DNA from: Methanoculleus oceani | Lineage (GTDB): Archaea > Halobacteriota > Methanomicrobia > Methanomicrobiales > Methanoculleaceae | Reading direction: 5' to 3' | Length of the DNA stretch: 64,000 nt | Assembly: GCF_023702065.1 (NCBI RefSeq) | Contig: NZ_QFDM01000001.1 | Coordinates: 496,001-560,000 of the forward strand | In this document: positions 53,995-63,614 of the stretch, one piece after another | Layout: each line of letters starts with the position of its first letter | Position numbering within the stretch: position 1 is the first letter of the stretch | Translations under genes and position numbers: made by a program | Notes under the pieces: model-generated | What the model saw: only the letters and a program-made list of their open reading frames with translations | Database searches by the model: none | Told to the model about the DNA's origin: nothing

Positions 53995-54516
53995 TCACCC
54001 GAACCGGAAGATCCTGAGCCCCTCCCCGCGGATCTCCCGCCCGGCGAGGTGCTCCATCTCGTGGTCGATCCCGTAGGCGGTGGAGCCCGAGAAGGCCATC
54101 TCCACGGCGCCGAGGTCTTCGGTCCGGATCGTCCGCTCGAGCGGGTGGACGGTCATCCGGATCGCCCGGCGGGCAGCAAGGCGCACCCGGTAGGGCCGCT
54201 TGACGAGCAGCCGGACGGGAGCGTTGCCGCACTTCTCGAGCCGGTGGACCGTTCCCTCCCGGTCCAGGAGGACCGGGTCGACGAAGAGGTAGATCTCCTC
54301 AAGCGAGTAGCCGGTCCGGCTCTCTTCGTCGTAGACTGTGGTCTTCGTGACGGCCGAGATGGCGGTGAGACCATCCGCGGCGTAGCTCCAGTCGCCACCG
54401 TAGCGGAGCGAGAAGAGGAGGGGGACGAGCGCATCGGCGGGTATGCCGAACCGGTCCGCGAGGGCGGCCTCCGCGGCGGCAAAAGCGAGTTCTTCCCGGA
54501 TCTCGTCGGTCTCCAT
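53995..54516 (-). CDS. Peptide deformylase-like metalloprotein
   Basis: The 173 residues have the order of deformylase motifs in altered form: ADGLTAISAV (place of GXGLAAXQ), FVDPVLLDREGTVHRLEKCGN (place of NP-I followed by EGCLS) with Cys96, and GIDHEMEHLAGREI with His152, Glu153 and His156 (HEXXH). Cys plus two His are the metal ligands of true deformylases. Archaea start proteins with unformylated Met, so the substrate must differ. An N-terminal helical extension of about 40 residues precedes the fold. The gene stands alone on the minus strand. Confidence 0.65.
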   Translation of the reverse strand: METDEIREELAFAAAEAALADRFGIPADALVPLLFSLRYGGDWSYAADGLTAISAVTKTTVYDEESRTGYSLEEIYLFVDPVLLDREGTVHRLEKCGNAPVRLLVKRPYRVRLAARRAIRMTVHPLERTIRTEDLGAVEMAFSGSTAYGIDHEMEHLAGREIRGEGLRIFRFG

Positions 54517-54673
54517 CGGTCGCCCCTGCGGCCGGGACGCGGATAAATGCTCCGGCGGTCAACAGAACCTGCCGTCCGGGCGCACGGTGCGGGGGTCTTT
54601 CGTGGCCGCGGCCAGCCGCCCGAACAGACCGTGAGAAACGGTTATTATCGACCCCCGCGTCTACCTTCTCCCT

Positions 54674-55042
54674 ATGAAAGACCTGTTGACGGTTCTGCTG
54701 GATATCGAGAAGCGGGCCTGGGAGGCTGCCGACACCCGGGACGTGGAGTTCTACCGTGATTATCTCGCGCCGGAAGCCCTTGTCGTCAGCCCCCCGGGCA
54801 TCCTCTCCCGGGAGGGGATTCTCGAGGATCTCACACAGAACCCCCATGAACTGCCCGCGTACACCCTCAGGGACCCGAAGGTCGTGCCCCTCGGGGAGGA
54901 GAGCGCCGTTCTCGTCTACACCGTCTCTTTCGGCGGGCAGACGCTCTTTGTATCGACCGCGTATACACGGAACGACGGCCGGTGGCGGGCGGCCTTCCAC
55001 CAGCGGACGCCTGCTTCTCCTGTGACCGAACCGGCGGATTAG
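54674..55042 (+). CDS. NTF2-like (DUF4440/SnoaL-type) protein
   Basis: The 122 residues start MKDLLTVLLDIEKRAWEAADTRDVEFY, with an N-terminal helix, then YLAPEALVVSPPGILSREGILEDL and strand motifs SAVLVYTVSFGGQTLFVSTAYTRNDGRWRAAFHQRTP. This is the cone-shaped NTF2 fold used as a small-ligand or dimer domain. The exact reaction is unknown. The end overlaps the convergent thiE end by 4 nt. A likely TATA element (GTTATTATCG) lies near 54640. Confidence 0.85.
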   Translation: MKDLLTVLLDIEKRAWEAADTRDVEFYRDYLAPEALVVSPPGILSREGILEDLTQNPHELPAYTLRDPKVVPLGEESAVLVYTVSFGGQTLFVSTAYTRNDGRWRAAFHQRTPASPVTEPAD

Positions 55043-55674
55043 CGCCTGCCGGCCTTCGCAACAGCGATCCGGTTCCGGAGGTCGCGTGCGGCGGCGGTGA
55101 CGTCCTCCTGCCCGACGATCGCAGATATCACCGCAACCCCGTCTGCTCCCGCGGCGATGACGTCGGAGACGTTCCCCGCGGTGATCCCGCCGATCGCGAC
55201 GAGGGGGAGGGGGACTGCGGCCCGGATCGCCGAGAGCACGGCAAGCCCGTGGCCCGGGCCCGCATCGTCCTTTGATCCGGTCGCAAACGTCGGGCTGAGC
55301 GCCACGTAGTCGGCCCCCTCCTCCCGTGCCCGGACTGCTGTCGCGACGGACCCCACCGAGGCCCCGATGACGAACCCCGGTGGGGCGAGCCGCCGCGCAT
55401 GCCCGATGGGGAGGTCGCTCTCCCCGAGGTGGACCCCGTCCGCACCGACCGCGAGGGCCACGTCCAGGCGGTCGTTCACGATGAAGAGCGCTCCGGCGTC
55501 ATGGGTGACCTCGCGGATTTCGGAGGCCGCATCGAAGAGCTTCCGGCCGGAGAGTCTCTTGTCGCGGAGCTGGACCGCGTCCGCGCCGCCGGCGACGGCC
55601 CGGCGGGCGAGCTCCGCGTGCGAGAGGCCGCGGCCGATCGTCTCGTCGGTGATCACGTAGAGGTCATACGCCAT
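55039..55674 (-). CDS. thiE: Thiamine-phosphate synthase
   Basis: The 211 residues from ATG 55674 (GAGGA five bases upstream) form a TIM barrel with [89 protein letters not shown] and [29 protein letters not shown]. It joins the pyrimidine and thiazole phosphates to make thiamine phosphate. It overlaps thiM by 11 nt, forming a thiazole salvage unit. Confidence 0.95.
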   Translation of the reverse strand: MAYDLYVITDETIGRGLSHAELARRAVAGGADAVQLRDKRLSGRKLFDAASEIREVTHDAGALFIVNDRLDVALAVGADGVHLGESDLPIGHARRLAPPGFVIGASVGSVATAVRAREEGADYVALSPTFATGSKDDAGPGHGLAVLSAIRAAVPLPLVAIGGITAGNVSDVIAAGADGVAVISAIVGQEDVTAAARDLRNRIAVAKAGRR

Positions 55675-56512
55675 ACGGTTCCTCAACCCGTGCATGCCCG
55701 GCAAGGTCTTCGAAGGTAAGCCCGGCAAGTTCATCGAAGAGTGCCGTCCGGAACGAGTAGGGCCCGCGTGCCCCCGCCGCGGCCCGCTCCCCCGCCCGGC
55801 CGAAGGCCGCGAGCGCCGCCGCCGACGCAACCGCACAGTCGTCTGCAACCGCGACGAACGCCCCGGTGACCGAAGCTGCCATGCACCCCGTCCCGGAGAG
55901 CCGGTCCATCGCCGGGTTGCCGTTTTTGACCAGATACACACGTTTTCCATCGGTGACGACGTCGACTGCTCCCGTCATCGCCACCACGGTCCCGGTCGCC
56001 CGGGCGCACTCCCGCGCCGTCTCGACGGGGTCGCCCGTGACCCCGCCGGAGTCCACCCCCCGGACACTCCCGCCGGTCCCGGCGAGGACGCCGATCTCCC
56101 CGGCGTTCCCCTTCAGGACGGCGATATCGAGGGCGTCGAGGAGGCGCCGTACGGTCGCGGTCCGGAACGGCGTCGCCCCCGCACCGACGGGGTCGAGGAC
56201 GACCGGGACCCCGAGATCGTTTGCCCGGCGGCCGGCGATGAGCATGGCGTCGACCTGCGCCGCCGAGAGCGTCCCGATGTTCAGGACGAGGGCGCCGGCG
56301 GCGGCGACCATATCGGCGACCTCCTCGGCCGCCTCGGCCATCACCGGGGCGGCCCCGGCAGAGATCGTGATGTTCGCGCAGTCGTTGATCGTGACGCTGT
56401 TCGTGATATGGTGCACAAGCGGCCGCTGTTCCCGCACGGCGGCGAGGAGGGCGGCGGTGATCGCGCCGTCCATGAGGCGTGTCGGAGAGTTATCCACAGT
56501 ATTGGTCGGCAT
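55664..56512 (-). CDS. thiM: Hydroxyethylthiazole kinase
   Basis: The 282 residues match the family: [112 protein letters not shown] and the catalytic [16 protein letters not shown]. It phosphorylates the thiazole alcohol for ThiE. The start at 56512 gives 13 residues before [13 protein letters not shown] (second candidate start at 56473). Confidence 0.95.
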   Translation of the reverse strand: MPTNTVDNSPTRLMDGAITAALLAAVREQRPLVHHITNSVTINDCANITISAGAAPVMAEAAEEVADMVAAAGALVLNIGTLSAAQVDAMLIAGRRANDLGVPVVLDPVGAGATPFRTATVRRLLDALDIAVLKGNAGEIGVLAGTGGSVRGVDSGGVTGDPVETARECARATGTVVAMTGAVDVVTDGKRVYLVKNGNPAMDRLSGTGCMAASVTGAFVAVADDCAVASAAALAAFGRAGERAAAGARGPYSFRTALFDELAGLTFEDLAGHARVEEPYGV

Positions 56513-56597
56513 ACGTACCTATTTCGACGGCAATTTCTTAAACCCGGTCGTTGTCGGCGGGGGCGTCGCCGGCCCGCCGGGCGGCGGCATCCCGGGC

Positions 56598-58466
56598 TCA
56601 CTCCCGGTCGTGCCGCCGGAGGAACTCGCGGACCATCCGGGACTCCACCCACCCCTGGTCCAGCTGTCTGATGTACCCGTTGATCCGCTCGACCTGGTCG
56701 CGGATGACCGCTGCCGTCTCCTCGTCATCCAGCAGTTCCGCTCTCCCCAGGGTCACCTGCAGGGGCTGGCGGATGTGGTCGCCGAGGACGGCAAACTGTT
56801 CGATGTTTCGTTCGATCTGCCTGAATGCCTCCCGGTGAAGCTGCTCGATCTGTTTCCGCTCGGTGATGTCCCTGCCGACTGCCTGGACGCCGACAACTTT
56901 TCCGTGCTCCACGATCGGGGATTCGTTCAGTTCAACGAACGCTGTCGTCCCGTCTTTGCGGCGGAACTCGACCTCGAGCCCCTCGACCGGCTCGCCCCTG
57001 GCCATCTTCGCCTGCCCTTCCTCCCACGCGGCACGAGAGAGGGGGCTGACGTAGTCGCGACACCTGCAGCCGATGAGTTCTCGCGGGGTGTAGCCGAGGA
57101 TGCGGATCACGGCCGGGGAGATGTAGGTGATCCCGCCGTCGTGATAGCAGGTGTAGATCATATCGAAACTCCGTTGCGCGATCTCGCGGAACTTCTCCTC
57201 GCTCTTTTTGAGCGCCTCTTCGGCTGTTTTTCGCTTGATCCCCTGCGCCAGAACGTTTGCGGCCGCCTGGACGAAGTTGATGTCGTCCAGGGTGAACCTG
57301 CGCAGGGTCCGGGTATGGGCGCCGAGCACCCCGTACGGCGCCTCGTCACCCTGGACGATGACGCTGATGCCGCTTAAGATCCCCTCGTTCCGGAGGAGGG
57401 CCGGGCCCCGGAACCGGGTCTCGGCGTCGAAGTCTTCGACGATCACCGGTTTGCGGGAGAGAAGCGTATACCCCGCCTGGGAGTCGGTTCCCCCGTTCAC
57501 TTTCTCGGTACCGATCCGGACTCCGCTGAACCCCACCGCCGCCTCGAGGATGAAGAGATCCTCTTCGGGCAGGTACCGGAGCACTTTGGCACACTCGACC
57601 TCCAGGTGCTCGGTCACCGCCCGGATCACGGCGTTCATCAGTTCGGGAGGCTCAGCCCCTGCAAGAGCCAGCTGGCCCAGCGCCGCGATGGCCGCCTGTT
57701 GTGCAACCCGGGTGGCGGCGAGGCGCTCGGCCTGTCTTCTCGCGGTGACGTCGAGGTTGACCCCGGCCCAGAGGACTATCCTCCCGTGCCCGTCACGGAC
57801 GGGGGCACCCCGGGAGAGAATGGTGCGATACCCTCCCCCGGGTTCAGGAATCTCGAGTTCGTGGTCCCACTGGCACCCGGAATCGAGGCACCGTTTCCAT
57901 TCGGCGCGTGCCGCTGCCGCGTCCTTGAGCGGTATGCATTCCATCCATCCCTGGCGCCGGCAGTCCTCGAGCGTCCTTCCCGTCAGATCGAGGAATGAGG
58001 GCGAGATGTAGAGTGCAGTGCCGTCCGGCTCGCAGGTCCAGGTGCCGTAGGGAATCAGTTCACCGATGCAGGTATAGACCGATCCGGGCTTGATCCGCGC
58101 TGCTTCGTCGCGTTCGGGGGTTACGTCCCGGAACCGGGCGAGCACCATCCCGGCGTACGGCTCGTCGGACATCACCCGGCACGAGAAGGAGAACCAGCGC
58201 ACCTCACCGGTGGAGGTTCGCATCCGGCAGGCGGCGTGCGCTACCTCCCGCCGGCACCGGAGCGCCTCGAGCACCTGGCCGGCAGTATCTTCCTCCTCGA
58301 TGAGCGGCGCAAGGTGGCGGACGATGAGGTCGCCTGTCTCCATACCGTGGGTCACTTCACTGCCGATCCCGAACGTCTCCCGAAACGACCGGTTCAGCAG
58401 CGCAACGGTGTTGTCACGGTCAAGAATGACGACGGCGTCGTCCAGTTCGTCAAAGCAGCGGTACAC
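56598..58466 (-). CDS. PAS-PAS-GAF-PAS sensor protein with a His box but no ATPase domain
   Basis: The 622 residues hold PAS1 (DELDDAVVILDRDNTVALLNRSF), PAS2 (IPYGTWTCEPDGTALYISPSFLDLTG), GAF (about 265-420, ISVIVQGDEAPYGVLGAHT) and PAS3 (SFDMIYTCYHDGGITYISPAVIRILGY), then ITERKQIEQLHREAF. A dimerisation-like helix pair FAVLGDHIRQPLQVTLGRAELL follows, with a possible phospho-His in GDHIRQP. The protein then ends at RRHDRE, with no N, G1 or G2 boxes. It may be phosphorylated by a partner kinase or act as a signal-sensing scaffold. No membrane segments are seen. Confidence 0.88.
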   Translation of the reverse strand: MYRCFDELDDAVVILDRDNTVALLNRSFRETFGIGSEVTHGMETGDLIVRHLAPLIEEEDTAGQVLEALRCRREVAHAACRMRTSTGEVRWFSFSCRVMSDEPYAGMVLARFRDVTPERDEAARIKPGSVYTCIGELIPYGTWTCEPDGTALYISPSFLDLTGRTLEDCRRQGWMECIPLKDAAAARAEWKRCLDSGCQWDHELEIPEPGGGYRTILSRGAPVRDGHGRIVLWAGVNLDVTARRQAERLAATRVAQQAAIAALGQLALAGAEPPELMNAVIRAVTEHLEVECAKVLRYLPEEDLFILEAAVGFSGVRIGTEKVNGGTDSQAGYTLLSRKPVIVEDFDAETRFRGPALLRNEGILSGISVIVQGDEAPYGVLGAHTRTLRRFTLDDINFVQAAANVLAQGIKRKTAEEALKKSEEKFREIAQRSFDMIYTCYHDGGITYISPAVIRILGYTPRELIGCRCRDYVSPLSRAAWEEGQAKMARGEPVEGLEVEFRRKDGTTAFVELNESPIVEHGKVVGVQAVGRDITERKQIEQLHREAFRQIERNIEQFAVLGDHIRQPLQVTLGRAELLDDEETAAVIRDQVERINGYIRQLDQGWVESRMVREFLRRHDRE

Positions 58467-59038
58467 TGAGGACCTCCGTGGCCGGCATATGCGGAACCCC
58501 GGAGTGTGGGTGCCGCATGTCAGGTAGTATAGTACCTGTTCATGAACCTAGTGCTTTTCGGAATCCCTGCATTCGCGGCGATACAGGGAGCGCGGGTAGA
58601 ACCCTGGAGAATAATGTTCTGCAGATATGGGCCGTCCTATGATGAAGCGTTGTCGCAGGGTCGCATCGGGCTCCGGTGCGAAACCTCGAAGTTCCCGGGT
58701 CTGCATTAAAACGCGGTGGCGAAGAGTGGGAACAGGCGACCCGGTCTCTCCTTAATAGGATTCCCGAAGGCATGCTGATGTGGATCTTCGAGGAGGTCCT
58801 TAAAGGTCCCGATTGGCTGATTACCCGCCGTTTCGGGATCGGTATGGAAGTCCGGAACCTCCTGCGCGCCGGCGTGATGACATTGCCGCCAGAAGATGCC
58901 ATATTTAAGAAAAACGCGGTATATATCAATTTATATCGTGAAAATCGGATCCTATGTTGTGGACAATCGTTTCCGTTACAGTTATTACACCCCTCAGTGT
59001 ATTCACTGCATAATCCAGATTGGAGTTTACTTTTTCCG
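58467..59038. other. Long intergenic region between two divergent sensor genes
   Basis: An AT-rich block at about 58905-58945 with GGTATATATC and TTTATATCG could hold the promoter of the kinase starting at 59039. The plus-strand frame is open back to 58676, but the residues there look unlike a sensor protein, so I do not include them in the kinase. No other gene is supported. Confidence 0.4.
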
Positions 59039-61201
59039 ATGTCCACACCCCCAGGAACTACTCGGACGGGAGCCGATCCCACCAGACGCGACGAAGAGAC
59101 GCAGGGTATCTCCGCCGAAGTAGAGCGGCTCGTTCGCGAGCGGACTGCCGAACTCCTGGAAGAGAATGAAGCGCTTCGGCAAGAGGTTGGGGAACTCAAG
59201 CAAGCCGGAGAAGTGCTGAAAAAGGCCTATACCGAGCTCGACGACCGTGTCAGGGAACGGACGACTGAACTGGAGCGCGCCAATACCCGGCTCTTAGTCG
59301 AGATCGAGGAGCGTAAGCGAACCGAAGAAGTCCTCCGAGAAAGCAAGGAACGGTTCATAGCATTCATGGATAACAGCCCCGCAGGCGCCTGGATGAAAGA
59401 CGAACAGGGGCACCTCGTATACTTAAATAAAACCTTAGAGGCCCATTTCAAAGCCCGACTCCAGGTATGGCGGGGTAAGACGGATTTTGAACTATGGCCT
59501 CTGCAGGTCGCCGAGCAGTTCCGGGAGAATGACCTGACCGTCCTCAAGGAGGGCAGGGTCATCGAGGTCGTGGAGGAGACGCCCAACCCGGAAGGCGGTT
59601 CTACCTATTGGTGGAACTTCAAGTTTCCCTTCCAGGACGCTTCGGGTAAAACGTATGTGGGGGGCATCGGGATCGATATCACCGCCTGGAAGCGGACCGG
59701 GGCGGCATTGCAGGAGAGCGAGGAGAAGTACCGGAACCTCGTAGAACTCGCGCCGGAGCCGATCGCAGTCCATCGTCAGGGTAAAGTTGTCTACGTCAAT
59801 CCTCCCTGCGTCGCGCTCTTCGGTGCAGAGAGACGGGACGATCTCATCGGTAAACCGACCCTCCAGTTTGTCCATCCGGACGACCATGAAGTGGTCAAAG
59901 GACGTATCCGCCAGATGGCGGAAAAGGATACGACCGCGCCTCTGATCATAGAGAGGTTCGTAAAACTCGACGGTCAGGTCATCGACGTCGAGGTCGTTGC
60001 TACCCCGATAATGTACGAAAACATGCCTTCAGTGATGGTCCTCTTCCGGGACATCAGCGAGCGCAAGCAGGCTGAGGCGAAACTCCGTGCCGTCATGGAA
60101 AGGGAGCATTTGAGAGCCACCGAGCTGGATGCGACTCTTGCATCGATCGCATCGGGCGTCATCATCTACGATACCACCGGGGCTATCGTTCGGGTGAACG
60201 AAGCGGTGCGTAAGATGATCGACAGAACATCGATATCTCTCGATCCTATCCATTTCGAGGAGCGCCAGGCGGGTTTTGGGGTCCTGCGGGAGGATGGGAC
60301 GCTGCTCTCTCTCGAGGCGACCCCCTACTACCGGGCGTTGCGCGGAGAGACCGTGCAGGGAGAAGAGGTGATGGTTACCCGCCTGGACCGAGAACCGCTC
60401 TGGGTGGACACGTCGGCAGCTCCTATCCGCGATGGCGGCGGTGCTATCGTCGGGGCCATTGCCATCCTCACGGACATCACCGAGCGGAAGCGGGCTGAGG
60501 CAGCGCTTCAGCGATATGCAGAGAACCTGGGCCGTCTCCACCACGATCTGGAGACCTCGAATCGGGAGGCGAACCTCTACCTGGATATCCTCACCCACGA
60601 CATCGGGAACACCGAGAACGTCTCGAACCTCTACGCCGACCTGCTCATCGAGTCCCTGAATGGAGAGGCAGCCGGATACGTGAAGAAACTGCAGCGCAGC
60701 GTCCAGAAGAGCATCGAGATCCTGGGCACCGTCTCCACTATCCGCCGGATCCATCGGGCGAAGACCGAGCTGAAACCGATGGATCTTGATGCCGCAGTCC
60801 GGGGGGTAATGGAAGGCTATCCCGACAGTATCTTCTTCTATCACGGCGCGCATCACCAGGTCGAGGCCGATGACCTTCTCACCGTGGTCTTCAACAACCT
60901 CATCGGCAACGCCGTCAAGTTCGGTGGTCCCGAAGTCGTAGTCACCGTCCGGACGGAACAGGATGACGGGTTCGTCCGGGTATCGGTCGAGGATACCGGT
61001 CCGGGTGTCCCGGATAAAGGTAAGCAGGAGATCTTCCAGCTGTACGAAATGAAGAAGCGAGGTGTCGGTAAGGGACTCGGTCTCTACCTGGTACAGATCC
61101 TCGTGGAACGCTACGGCGGCAAGATCTGGGTCGAGGACCGGGTGCCGGGCCGCCCGGGAGAAGGCGCGGCGTTCAAATTCACATTGAGACCTGCCCTGTA
61201 A
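59039..61201 (+). CDS. Multi-PAS sensor histidine kinase
   Basis: The 720 residues from ATG 59039 start with a long coiled coil (ISAEVERLVRERTAELLEENEALRQEVGELKQ and VRERTTELERANTRLLVEIEERKRTEEVL). Three or four PAS domains follow (for example FIAFMDNSPAGAWMKDEQGHLVYLNKT, LVELAPEPIAVHRQGKVVYVNPPCVALFG and ATLASIASGVIIYDTTGAIVRVNEAV). Then come the His box LDILTHDIGNTENVSNLYADLL and an HATPase (NNLIGNAVKFGG, VEDTGPGVPDKGKQEIF, GVGKGLGLYLVQILVERYGG). It is cytoplasmic. The response partner is not adjacent; methanogen kinases often work with separate receivers. Confidence 0.9.
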   Translation: MSTPPGTTRTGADPTRRDEETQGISAEVERLVRERTAELLEENEALRQEVGELKQAGEVLKKAYTELDDRVRERTTELERANTRLLVEIEERKRTEEVLRESKERFIAFMDNSPAGAWMKDEQGHLVYLNKTLEAHFKARLQVWRGKTDFELWPLQVAEQFRENDLTVLKEGRVIEVVEETPNPEGGSTYWWNFKFPFQDASGKTYVGGIGIDITAWKRTGAALQESEEKYRNLVELAPEPIAVHRQGKVVYVNPPCVALFGAERRDDLIGKPTLQFVHPDDHEVVKGRIRQMAEKDTTAPLIIERFVKLDGQVIDVEVVATPIMYENMPSVMVLFRDISERKQAEAKLRAVMEREHLRATELDATLASIASGVIIYDTTGAIVRVNEAVRKMIDRTSISLDPIHFEERQAGFGVLREDGTLLSLEATPYYRALRGETVQGEEVMVTRLDREPLWVDTSAAPIRDGGGAIVGAIAILTDITERKRAEAALQRYAENLGRLHHDLETSNREANLYLDILTHDIGNTENVSNLYADLLIESLNGEAAGYVKKLQRSVQKSIEILGTVSTIRRIHRAKTELKPMDLDAAVRGVMEGYPDSIFFYHGAHHQVEADDLLTVVFNNLIGNAVKFGGPEVVVTVRTEQDDGFVRVSVEDTGPGVPDKGKQEIFQLYEMKKRGVGKGLGLYLVQILVERYGGKIWVEDRVPGRPGEGAAFKFTLRPAL

Positions 61202-61215
61202 ACCCATTGATCGGG

Positions 61216-61434
61216 CTAATTCCGGCAGATGATGCCGACACTCCTGTTTACCCTGAGAGTGCCGACGCTTCTCTGTGGCTTGAATTCAGCGATGAGTTCT
61301 TCGACGAGATCGACATAGTCCTTCTCGAACCTTCGTTCTTCGAATCCGCGGGCAATTGAGTTGTACGCGTAGACTCCTTCGGCGCGATGGAGTTTCCTGT
61401 CCTTTAGAGACAGTGGGCTAAGCTCTGCATGCAA
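61216..61434 (-). CDS. Questionable small protein
   Basis: A 72-codon frame, with charged segment SIARGFEERRFEKDYVDLVEELIAEFKPQ, has plausible composition. It has no ribosome binding site and no recognisable family. It lies between the kinase and tRNA-Ser and could be a chance frame or gene remnant. Confidence 0.2.
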   Translation of the reverse strand: MHAELSPLSLKDRKLHRAEGVYAYNSIARGFEERRFEKDYVDLVEELIAEFKPQRSVGTLRVNRSVGIICRN

Positions 61435-61492
61435 GAGGGTCAGAAGAAGGGTGGATGTGCTTTTCGGCAGCGATTTGAACGTGAATGGTAAA

Positions 61493-61577
61493 CGCCGAGG
61501 GGGAGATTTGAACTCCCGAGGTGCCAGGCACCAGTGGCTTTCGAGGCCACCGCCTTCCCGGACTAGACTACCTCGGC
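61493..61577 (-). tRNA. tRNA-Ser (anticodon CGA)
   Basis: The 85-nt minus-strand sequence has acceptor GCCGAGG/CCTCGGC, discriminator G, anticodon arm GTGGC-CTCGAAA-GCCAC (CGA), a long variable arm (TGGTGCCTGGCACC region) and T-arm GAGTTCAAATCTC. The long variable arm and G73 identify a serine tRNA. CCA is not encoded and no intron is visible. Confidence 0.95.
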
Positions 61578-61610
61578 ACAGAATCAGCCTAGAGTATTTA
61601 GGTTCTTCGA

Positions 61611-61620
61611 CTATAATAGT
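61611..61620 (-). promoter_or_regulatory. TATA box of tRNA-Ser
   Basis: ACTATTATAG on the minus strand is centred about 38 nt before the mature tRNA 5' end, allowing a short leader. On the plus strand, GTATTTAG (61594-61601) is a candidate TATA box for the gene at 61629, so the two promoters interleave. Confidence 0.4.
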
Positions 61621-61628
61621 ATCGAGAT

Positions 61629-61832
61629 ATGCTCTGTCGATTCACCCTTATCCCTGACGGCAGCGTGCTGGTCTACCAGGTGCGGCCGGGGGACACCTAC
61701 GAGACCGCCCTCCTCTCCTTCGGGCTCAACCCGGATGCGGCGTTAATCTTTTTCCGCGGAAGGAGCCTGCCGCAGGATAAAAAAATCGAGGAGGAGGAGG
61801 TCGGCATCTTCCTGACCTCCTCACGTGGATGA
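61629..61832 (+). CDS. Ubiquitin-like beta-grasp (MoaD/ThiS/SAMP-type) small protein
   Basis: The 67 residues follow the ThiS/SAMP pattern: VLVYQVRPGDTYETALLSFGLNPDAALIFFRGRSLPQDKKIEEEEVGIFLTSSRG. The helix segment TYETALLSFGL, the strand LIFFRGRSLP and the C-terminal strand match the fold. Most relatives end in Gly-Gly, which is adenylated and thiolated or conjugated; this one ends Ser-Arg-Gly. It may have lost conjugation or act as a sulfur carrier with a single Gly. It is convergent with the thermosome gene, 1 nt apart. Confidence 0.75.
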   Translation: MLCRFTLIPDGSVLVYQVRPGDTYETALLSFGLNPDAALIFFRGRSLPQDKKIEEEEVGIFLTSSRG

Positions 61833-61833
61833 C

Positions 61834-63423
61834 TTACTGTGCGCCCGGTCTTCCGGACTGGGTGACCATCATGTCGTCGACCCGGACGAGGAGCATGGTC
61901 GTCTCGGTCGCGCTCTTGATCGCCTGGGTCTTCACCCGCAGGGGCTCGATGACGCCGGCCTCGCGCATGTCCACAACCTCGCCGGTGTAGACGTTGAGCC
62001 CGGCGTGCTTCGCGCCGTCGGCGTGGGCCTTCCTCAGGGCGACGACCTTGTCGATCGTGTCGAACCCGGAGTTCTCCGCGAGTGTCTTCGGGATAACCTC
62101 GAACGCGTTCGCAAACGCCTCGATGGCAAGCTGGACCCGCCCGCCGACAGTTGCGGCGTAGTCGCGGATGCGGAGCTGGAGTTCGGTCTCCACCGAACCG
62201 CCGCCGACGACGAACTTGCCGTCCTCGATGGCGTCCTGAACGACCCGGCATCCGTCGTAGACCGCCCGCTCGAGTTCGTCCAGCAGCAGCTGGGAAGTGC
62301 CCCGCAGGAGGATCGTGACGGCCTTCGGGTTGTCGCAGCCGGAAATGATCGTCAGGTCGGCATCAGGGACCTCCCGGGTCGCTTCCGCGTGGCCGAGCGT
62401 CGCTGCGTTGAGTTCTTCGGGCTTGTTGACGATGGTGCCGCAGAGCGCTTTCGCGGCGAACTTCATATCCTCCTCCTTCACGTCTTCGATGGCGTAGATG
62501 CCGTGTTTGGCGAGGTAGTACTGCACCGCATCGGCGATCCCCTTCTGGCAGAGGACGACGTTTGCGCCGGAGGCAACGACCTGGTCGGCAAGTTTCCGGA
62601 GAGACGCCCGCTCCTGCTCGGAGAACGCCTTCATCTGGTCGGAGGAGGTGATCTTGATCTTCGACTTCACCTGGGTCTTCGTGATCTCGAGCGGCAGGGC
62701 GAGCAGGGCTACTTTAGCGTCCGTGACTTTGGTAGGCATCTGCTCGAAGACGCGCTTCTTGTCGATGACGATACCCCGGATCAGTTCGGCGTCATGCATC
62801 GAGTCGCCGACCTGCATCTTGATCTTGACGTCGTCCTCGTCCACGATGTAGGTGCCCTTGCCCGTCTCGGTGGCGACCTGCCGCACCGCGTCCACCACGA
62901 TGCCGGAGATCTTGTCCTTGACCGCTTCGATGGACTTGCCGGTCATGGCGGTGTCGGCGATCTTCAAGAGGTCGTCGCGGTCGCCGAACCCGACGGTGAT
63001 GGCCAGATCGTCGAGGAGCAGAAGGGCCTTCTCCATGCCGAGCTGGTAGCCGTTTGCGATGATCGTGGGATGAACCTCCTGGGCGAGCAGTCTCTCCGCC
63101 TCTTCCATCAGCGACCCGACGAGTACGGTCGCGGTTGTGGTGCCGTCGCCGACCTCGCCGTCCTGGGTCTCTGCAACCTCGACGACCAGTTTGGCGCCGG
63201 GGTGCTGCACGGACATCTCGTGCAGGATGGTTGCTCCGTCGTTCGTGATCACCACGTCACCGCTGGAGCTGACCAGCATCTTGTCCATTCCCCGGGGACC
63301 GAGCGTCGTCCGAACGGCGGCCGCAATTGCCTTTGCAGCCATGATATTCGAGCGCTGCGCCTCGAATCCGCGCGTGCGCTCAACATTTTCCCGTAAAATA
63401 ATGATGGGCTGTCCAGCAAGCAT
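61834..63423 (-). CDS. thsA: Thermosome subunit (group II chaperonin)
   Basis: The 529 residues start [51 protein letters not shown]. ATPase motifs are [11 protein letters not shown] and [17 protein letters not shown], with the catalytic Asp region [13 protein letters not shown] later. The apical domain holds the group II protrusion ([21 protein letters not shown]). The C-terminus ends SGRPGAQ, without the GGM-rich tail of many group II subunits. It forms the two-ring ATP-dependent folding machine. GGAGG lies 9 nt before the ATG. Confidence 0.96.
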   Translation of the reverse strand: MLAGQPIIILRENVERTRGFEAQRSNIMAAKAIAAAVRTTLGPRGMDKMLVSSSGDVVITNDGATILHEMSVQHPGAKLVVEVAETQDGEVGDGTTTATVLVGSLMEEAERLLAQEVHPTIIANGYQLGMEKALLLLDDLAITVGFGDRDDLLKIADTAMTGKSIEAVKDKISGIVVDAVRQVATETGKGTYIVDEDDVKIKMQVGDSMHDAELIRGIVIDKKRVFEQMPTKVTDAKVALLALPLEITKTQVKSKIKITSSDQMKAFSEQERASLRKLADQVVASGANVVLCQKGIADAVQYYLAKHGIYAIEDVKEEDMKFAAKALCGTIVNKPEELNAATLGHAEATREVPDADLTIISGCDNPKAVTILLRGTSQLLLDELERAVYDGCRVVQDAIEDGKFVVGGGSVETELQLRIRDYAATVGGRVQLAIEAFANAFEVIPKTLAENSGFDTIDKVVALRKAHADGAKHAGLNVYTGEVVDMREAGVIEPLRVKTQAIKSATETTMLLVRVDDMMVTQSGRPGAQ

Positions 63424-63463
63424 TGTATAATCCTCCTTTGTCCGTTAGGTTTGTTCAGAGGTT

Positions 63464-63473
63464 CTATATATAC
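63464..63473 (-). promoter_or_regulatory. TATA box of the thermosome gene
   Basis: GTATATATAG on the minus strand predicts initiation near 63442 and a short leader containing AAAGGAGGA before ATG 63423. Confidence 0.6.
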
Positions 63474-63614
63474 TGATCGATAGGTCCCGTCCTCCCCCGG
63501 GCGCACCCGCCGTTCGGCGGGGGTGGATCGCCTGTCAGCCGACGGTACGCGCCTGGTACCCCGGCAGATGCACCGCCCTGTTCCGGCCCTCTCAAAAAAG
63601 CGTGTTCGGGTTCT

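Noticed and set aside
61825-63396. 523-codon plus-strand open frame
   Set aside because: Complete antisense of the thermosome gene; GC-rich codon use leaves the opposite frame open. No family motif is seen.
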